A stretch of DNA of 22,359 bases, from assembly GCA_018257865.1 (NCBI GenBank), contig JAEUBA010000222.1, positions 1-22,359 on the forward strand, read 5' to 3'. The DNA comes from Stereocaulon alpinum (taxonomy: Eukaryota; Ascomycota; Lecanoromycetes; Lecanorales; Stereocaulaceae). Position 1 is the first letter of the stretch; every line of letters begins with the position of its first letter. The notes below the pieces were generated by a model, which worked only from the letters and a program-made list of their open reading frames with translations, made no database searches and was not told the origin of the DNA. A program made the translations under genes and the position numbers. Below are positions 17,937 to 22,359 of this stretch, one piece after another.

Positions 17937-19636
17937 TATAGTATTTTTAGGTAGGGTATATTTACTATTAAGTATAGGCTACTTAGATATTCTCCTATAT
18001 TTAGGTATCTATAGTTATTAGCTCTACCCTTAGGGTTTATTTAAGGGTATTTACTAAGCTAACCCTTTCTATAGATAGGGGCTATTACCCTTATTTTATA
18101 TAAGAAAGGGTTATTAGTTATCCCCTTTTTACTATTTCTTTAATTCCTTTTTAAGGCTTATCTATTATATCCTTTAGGGCCTTTCTCTTTATCTTAGGTA
18201 TTACTTTAGGGTCTTATTAAAGTATTTTAGTTTATACTTAATTCTCTTAGTACTTAGCCTTAGTATTCTCCTTTTACTATATTAAGTAGGTTTTACTCTA
18301 TACTAGGTACTCCCCTTTATATACTATATACTTAGGCTTACTACCAGCTTTTTCTATATAATTATTAGTTATATAGTTCTAAGTATATACTCTATAGCGG
18401 GTAGAGTATTTATATACTTTAGTAATATATCTATACTTATAGTAGTTAAAGTATTACTTAAGGGTAGCCTCTCTTTTTTATCTATTATAAAAGAGGAGGC
18501 TATTCTCTACTACTATTCCCTTTATAATAAGTTAGTTCGCTACTTTTAGGCTTAGAACCTTAATTATTATTATAGAAAATCTCTTCTCCCTCCTAAATAT
18601 ATCTAGCTTTAATATAAATATAGGCTATTTAACTTTTATTATCTCTAGTTTTAGGTAGAGCTTTCTATTATCTTTTTTTAAGGTTTTAAAGATCTTTAGC
18701 TAGTCCTTTATATTTATTATCTTTTTTACTTTATAAACCGCTACTATTATTATCTTTTAGAGGACTTTTATTAACTTATAAAGTTTTCTTACCTATCTAT
18801 TATCCTTCTTTAGCTCTTCCCTAGCCTTTATTAAGGCTATCTAAAGGATAATATCCCCTCCTATAATCCTCCTTATTATAATAATCTCTCTTAGTTACCC
18901 CTCCTACTCCCCTAAATATTTATATTAGTTAGGGGAGGATTACTATAGCTATTTATATCTTTTTATTAATATTATTAATCCTAACTATTATTTACTTCGC
19001 CTTTTTAATATCTTCTACCTTAGGTATAGTTAAGTAGATAGTATTTTAGCCCTTTTAGGCTATATAGGCTATATCCGCCTAGCTATTATTTACCCTTTTA
19101 GTTAAGTAGTCTTTATGCGTCGATTAGCTACGGCGGTACTCCTCTATAGTATATTTTTTAGCGGTATTCTCCTATATATACTTTTAATCCTCTTTACTAT
19201 ATTTTAAAAAAAGCTTTATATAGTCTTATTTATATTTACTTATAGTATCCCTTAGATCTTCTCTATAAACTCTAGTAGTACCTATTTTATAGCCTTTATA
19301 TATTATATTCTTTTTTTAATTCTCTCCCTACCTTAAAGGTCCTATAGATCTTTAGTAGGCCTTTACTATTATTATTATTACTTTACTATTATATTAGGAT
19401 ATATCCCTTATTTACTTTTACTACTAACTCCCCCTTTCTCCCTTTTTCCCCTATCTTATATTATTTTACTAGGTTCGTAACCTAGTATAATCGCTCGTCT
19501 TACTTAGTAGGCCTATTCGCTCGTTATACTCGTCGTCGTCGCTATCCTTCTATTTAAAAATAGGTATATAATTCTATCTTTTTAAGTTTATTAATCGCGC
19601 GTATACTAGATTTTAGTAAATAAATAAAATATTACT
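17937..19636 (-). pseudogene. LINE-4 ORF1 (gag-like, CCHC zinc knuckles) remnant
   Basis: Minus-strand translation near 18290-18475 reads Y..YYKY.YI.KVYKYSTRY.VYT, then KPKYIVYKGEYL..SKTYLI. This corresponds to the tandem CCHC zinc knuckles of Tad1-family ORF1 (family C..C...GHIAK.C......CG.C......C, then C..C.G.H....CP) with Cys turned into Tyr by G-to-A. Upstream on the minus strand (18500-19550) the translation is Lys/Arg/Glu-rich with helical stretches, as in the ORF1 N-terminus. ORF1 would bind LINE RNA. The fragment ends at the pogo insertion; ORF2 resumes at 12881. The 5' end of the element is not resolved; from 19560 to 19636 nothing is recognised. Confidence 0.75.
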
Positions 19637-22140
19637 TTAATTAATTAATTAATTGATTTATACGCCTATTCTAGTATCTATATATACTAATAAGGGTATT
19701 CTCTTATATTATTAGGAAATCTAGGGGGGTTAAAGGCCCTCTAAACGCGAAAGAAATCTTTCTAGAGTCGCCCCTTCTAGCTAAAAACTTTCGCTTATTA
19801 GCTTACTTATTATTCTACTCCGCCTATCTAACCTTACTACTAAGCTTTATAATACTAGTAATAATAATCTCTATTACCTTAATAGGCCTTATAATACTTT
19901 AGTAGCTCCGCCGCCTTTAACTTCTACTTATATTTAGGCTTCTTTATCTTTAGGGTTTTTATTACTAGTTCTACTCTAATAGGGAGTTTAGACTAAGAGA
20001 GCTATTCCTTAGTAAGTTAATACTATATTAAGAATCCTAACCTAACTAGCTATCTTATAGCTACTCTTATACTAATAACCTTAACTAGTATAATCCTAAT
20101 ATTATAAGTCTCTACCTCTTTAATAAGCTCCCTTTAAGTATCGCTAAGCTTTAGGTAGTATAGGAGAATATACTTTATATCCTAATTCCTTTATTTATAA
20201 CTATAGTAGGTATTATAGACCCCTAGTACTCTTACCTTATAAAGAAAGTAGTTAAACTTATTCTTTCTACTTTAGAGTTAGATTACTATTAAGCTTTCTA
20301 CCTTCTTAAGCTTTAGATAGTAGTTATACCTTTCTCTAAATAATAATTTATTCTATATAGGTATATAAGAGTACTTAGGGATAATATCCTTATATACCTT
20401 CTACCTTTTAATCTACTTTACTATTACCTAGCCTTATATTTTTTTAGCTAGGATACCTACGTCTTAATACTTCTTAATATCTATTTTTAGGTTATACTAA
20501 TATACCTTCCTCCTTATTATTATTATCGCTTAATCCTAATCCTTTACCTTAAGCTCTTATAGGGCCTATTCTTCCTTTTTTAGTAATAAGGTTAAGTATA
20601 TTAAGCGCGCCCTTCCTCTCCTTCCCTATAATCTCCTATAGATTAAGCGGTTACCTTTAATTATTAAGGGGTATATTCCCCTTAGTACCTAATATCTTAT
20701 AATAAGGGCGTTTAGATAGGTTTAGATAGGTATAATAACTACTTCCGCTTCTAAAACTTAGACTAGTATTACCTTATATACTCTAAATACTATCTATAGG
20801 TAGTTATTCTATATTATCGTAAGTATCTTAATATACTTTTCTATAGCTCCCCGCCCCTTAGTAAAGGTATACTATATTAGAGTAGCGAATATAAGTATAA
20901 GCCTTACTACTATATTATATACCTTTCTATACTTCTTAAATATAGCTCCCTAAGTTAATCCTACTAAGTACTTAATTACTTAGGCTTAAGTAATAGCCTT
21001 TATCTTTACCTACGCTATATATAGGCCTTAGTAGAGTTTAGTATTAATATATAGCCCTAAAATGCTAATACTCGCTTCTAGCTTAACCTCTATATTACTA
21101 AATTATATTATCTCCTTTATATTAAACCTTTTAAGGGCGTATAATAGATATACTAGTTTATACTTTTAAGGTATAAATATTACCCTATATATTTTCGCCT
21201 ACGTTTAGTAGAGCTTATAGGCTTATTCTAGCTATTTATAGTTCGTTTCTATTATCTTATTATATACTAGTAGGTATTATATTATCTACGAATCCTCCTA
21301 CCTATACTAAGATCTTTACCTTTAAGTATACTTTAATTAGTAGCGTATTGAAGAAGAGGAATAGAATTAGTAATATTAGTAATCCTTATAGAATCCCTAT
21401 TTCTACCGCCTTAACTAAACTAGTCCTACCCCCTAGAGTTATTAATATTACTTTATCCTTAAGGAAGCTTATAGTCTACTAGATAATCCCCTTAGGAATT
21501 CCTTTTATCCTTAAGTTATAGAGTAGGCTTTTATAGAATATATTATTAAATACTCCTACTATATTTAGTAATAGTAAACTCGCTATATTATCCTTACCTT
21601 AGTTCTATATTATATAAATTAAGTCTATAATAATCTTTAAGGCTATTTCTATTAAATATCTCTTCCTACCTCCTATCTAATATTCTAAGAATAGGTAATT
21701 TACTTTAGCTATTCTACTAAGTTATTTTACTATTACTATCTCTAATACTTTCCTAAGTATATCTAGTAGTATAATAGGTTAATAGGCCTTAGGCTTAAAG
21801 TAATTAGTCTTTTTTAACTTCTTTAGTATTACTATATTCGCTTCGCAGAACTTTTTTAGGTAGTATCTATAATCTAAGTACGCCTAAAATACCCTTTAAA
21901 AGGTCTCCTCTATTTTTATATATACTACTTTTAGGAACCTATTTAGGATCCCTAAAATCCTTAGGGCCTTATCTACTATTAAGTACTAGATTATATCTCT
22001 TACCTTTTTTATAGTAATCTCGCTATTTATTATAATAGACTTTAAGTAATTAGCCCTCTTAATATCTATTAGGTTTACTAAGGGTAGAGGCGGGAAGAGG
22101 ATCCTTTTTAAGGCCTCTACCTTCCCTTTAAAGTCTATCG
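19637..22140 (-). mobile_element. LINE-3: 5'-truncated Tad1-type LINE
   Basis: The minus-strand copy starts with the (TTAA)n tail at 19637-19655 and runs through the conserved 3' end, ORF2 C-terminus and RT. It stops abruptly at about 22140 before the endonuclease, a typical 5' truncation from incomplete target-primed reverse transcription. It shows the uninterrupted forms of three insertion sites used in LINE-1 (20066-20070, 20606-20610, 21371-21375). No convincing target duplication was found, because the left flank is itself decayed. Confidence 0.88.
20850..22135 (-). pseudogene. LINE-3 reverse transcriptase pseudogene
   Basis: Minus-strand translation from 22135 gives the whole RT core in order: KAY*PIILLDILRKVLE (family KAYRPI.LL..LGK.LE), then LLLLNIVGVFNN (family LLLLD..GAFDN; catalytic Asp codon now AAT at 21563-21565), then a fingers/palm stretch around IPKGI, then GGFVDN at 21281-21298 (family FVDD, second Asp to Asn). 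This is Tad1/CgT1-type RT. Post-RT sequence from 20850 down to 19700 should include the RNase H and C-terminal region, but I could not recognise its motifs. It is inactive through stops and both active-site changes. Confidence 0.85.
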
Positions 22141-22359
22141 CTGGCCAGCGATGGAGACACACCTGTACGCGGTGCTGGCTACGAACCTGAATACCTATTC
22201 AGAGCCGAGATGTCTCCCCTAATGTATTGCAGGTTAAACGATGTTGAGACGTCGCGTGGTTGCTGAGAACTCCGTGCAGAGTTTTTCGGGCAACGCGATA
22301 ACACCTACCCTAACTCCACCACGACTATTATACCTCCCCTACGATCGAGACTAGACAGC
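22141..22359. other. Non-RIPed flank, probably unique host DNA
   Basis: Base composition changes within a few bases at the end of LINE-3: CA, TG and GC become common (for example CTGGCCAGCGATGGAGACAC). No open frame, LTR end or tRNA was recognised in these 219 bases. It may be single-copy host sequence, which RIP does not target, or the end of an un-RIPed element. Confidence 0.6.

Noticed and set aside
12875..17943. hAT-type transposon (CAGGG ends)
   Set aside because: The 8-bp flanks do not match. Shifting the end by one base gives ACAGGG ends with TA on both sides, and the transposase is DD35D pogo-type.
22141..22359. 5' end of the LINE or another LTR
   Set aside because: No similarity to other parts of the window, no TG...CA end or coding frame in the 219 bases seen, and different base composition.

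Overview
The window is a gene-free graveyard of nested transposable elements, almost certainly from a filamentous ascomycete (Pezizomycotina) with active repeat-induced point mutation (RIP). From base 1 to about 22140 the sequence is AT-rich with a large excess of TA and almost no CA or TG (none in the first 170 bases), while CG steps survive. Nearly every recognisable codon change is C-to-T or G-to-A: Trp/Gln to stop, Asp to Asn, Cys to Tyr. This is the footprint of CpA-directed RIP. No intact gene, tRNA, rRNA or CRISPR array was found. The element set (Tad1-type LINEs, Ty1/copia, Ty3/gypsy, a Fot1/pogo DNA transposon) also fits such a fungus.

Layout. (a) 1-9693: a plus-strand Tad1-type LINE (LINE-1; RT region to its 3' TTAA-repeat tail) is cut by three insertions: the 3' end of copia-1 (1-1024, TSD TATTA on the right), a 909-bp miniature LTR element (1794-2702, TSD GTATA) and a complete minus-strand copia-2 (3248-9263, TSD ATAAG). 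Other LINE copies in the window preserve each of these insertion points uninterrupted. (b) 9739-10443: 5' LTR and start of gag of a gypsy element. (c) 10444-19636: remains of a minus-strand LINE inserted in that gag. Its 3' end lies at 10444-11085, its endonuclease start at 12651-12881 and its ORF1 with zinc knuckles at 17937-19636. It is interrupted by 5'-truncated copia-3 (11086-12650) and by a 5055-bp Fot1/pogo element (12882-17936) that itself carries a 358-bp gypsy solo LTR. (d) 19637-22140: LINE-3, minus strand, 5'-truncated, with the best-preserved reverse transcriptase. (e) 22141-22359: base composition changes abruptly to normal CA/TG content, so this looks like unique host DNA or an un-RIPed flank.

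The pogo element is the most unusual resident. It has 51-bp inverted repeats, a TA duplication, a DD35D transposase split by a plausible 121-bp intron, and a long 5' segment rich in tandem repeats that largely kept CA/TG. The copia family carries a 23-bp minisatellite after its RNase H with about 1, 2 and 6 copies in the three elements. The two gypsy LTRs share their 3' half but have unrelated 5' halves.

Boundaries backed by LTRs, TIRs and target duplications are exact. Domain limits inside decayed coding regions are approximate. All family assignments come from reading degenerate translations by eye and were not searched against any database.
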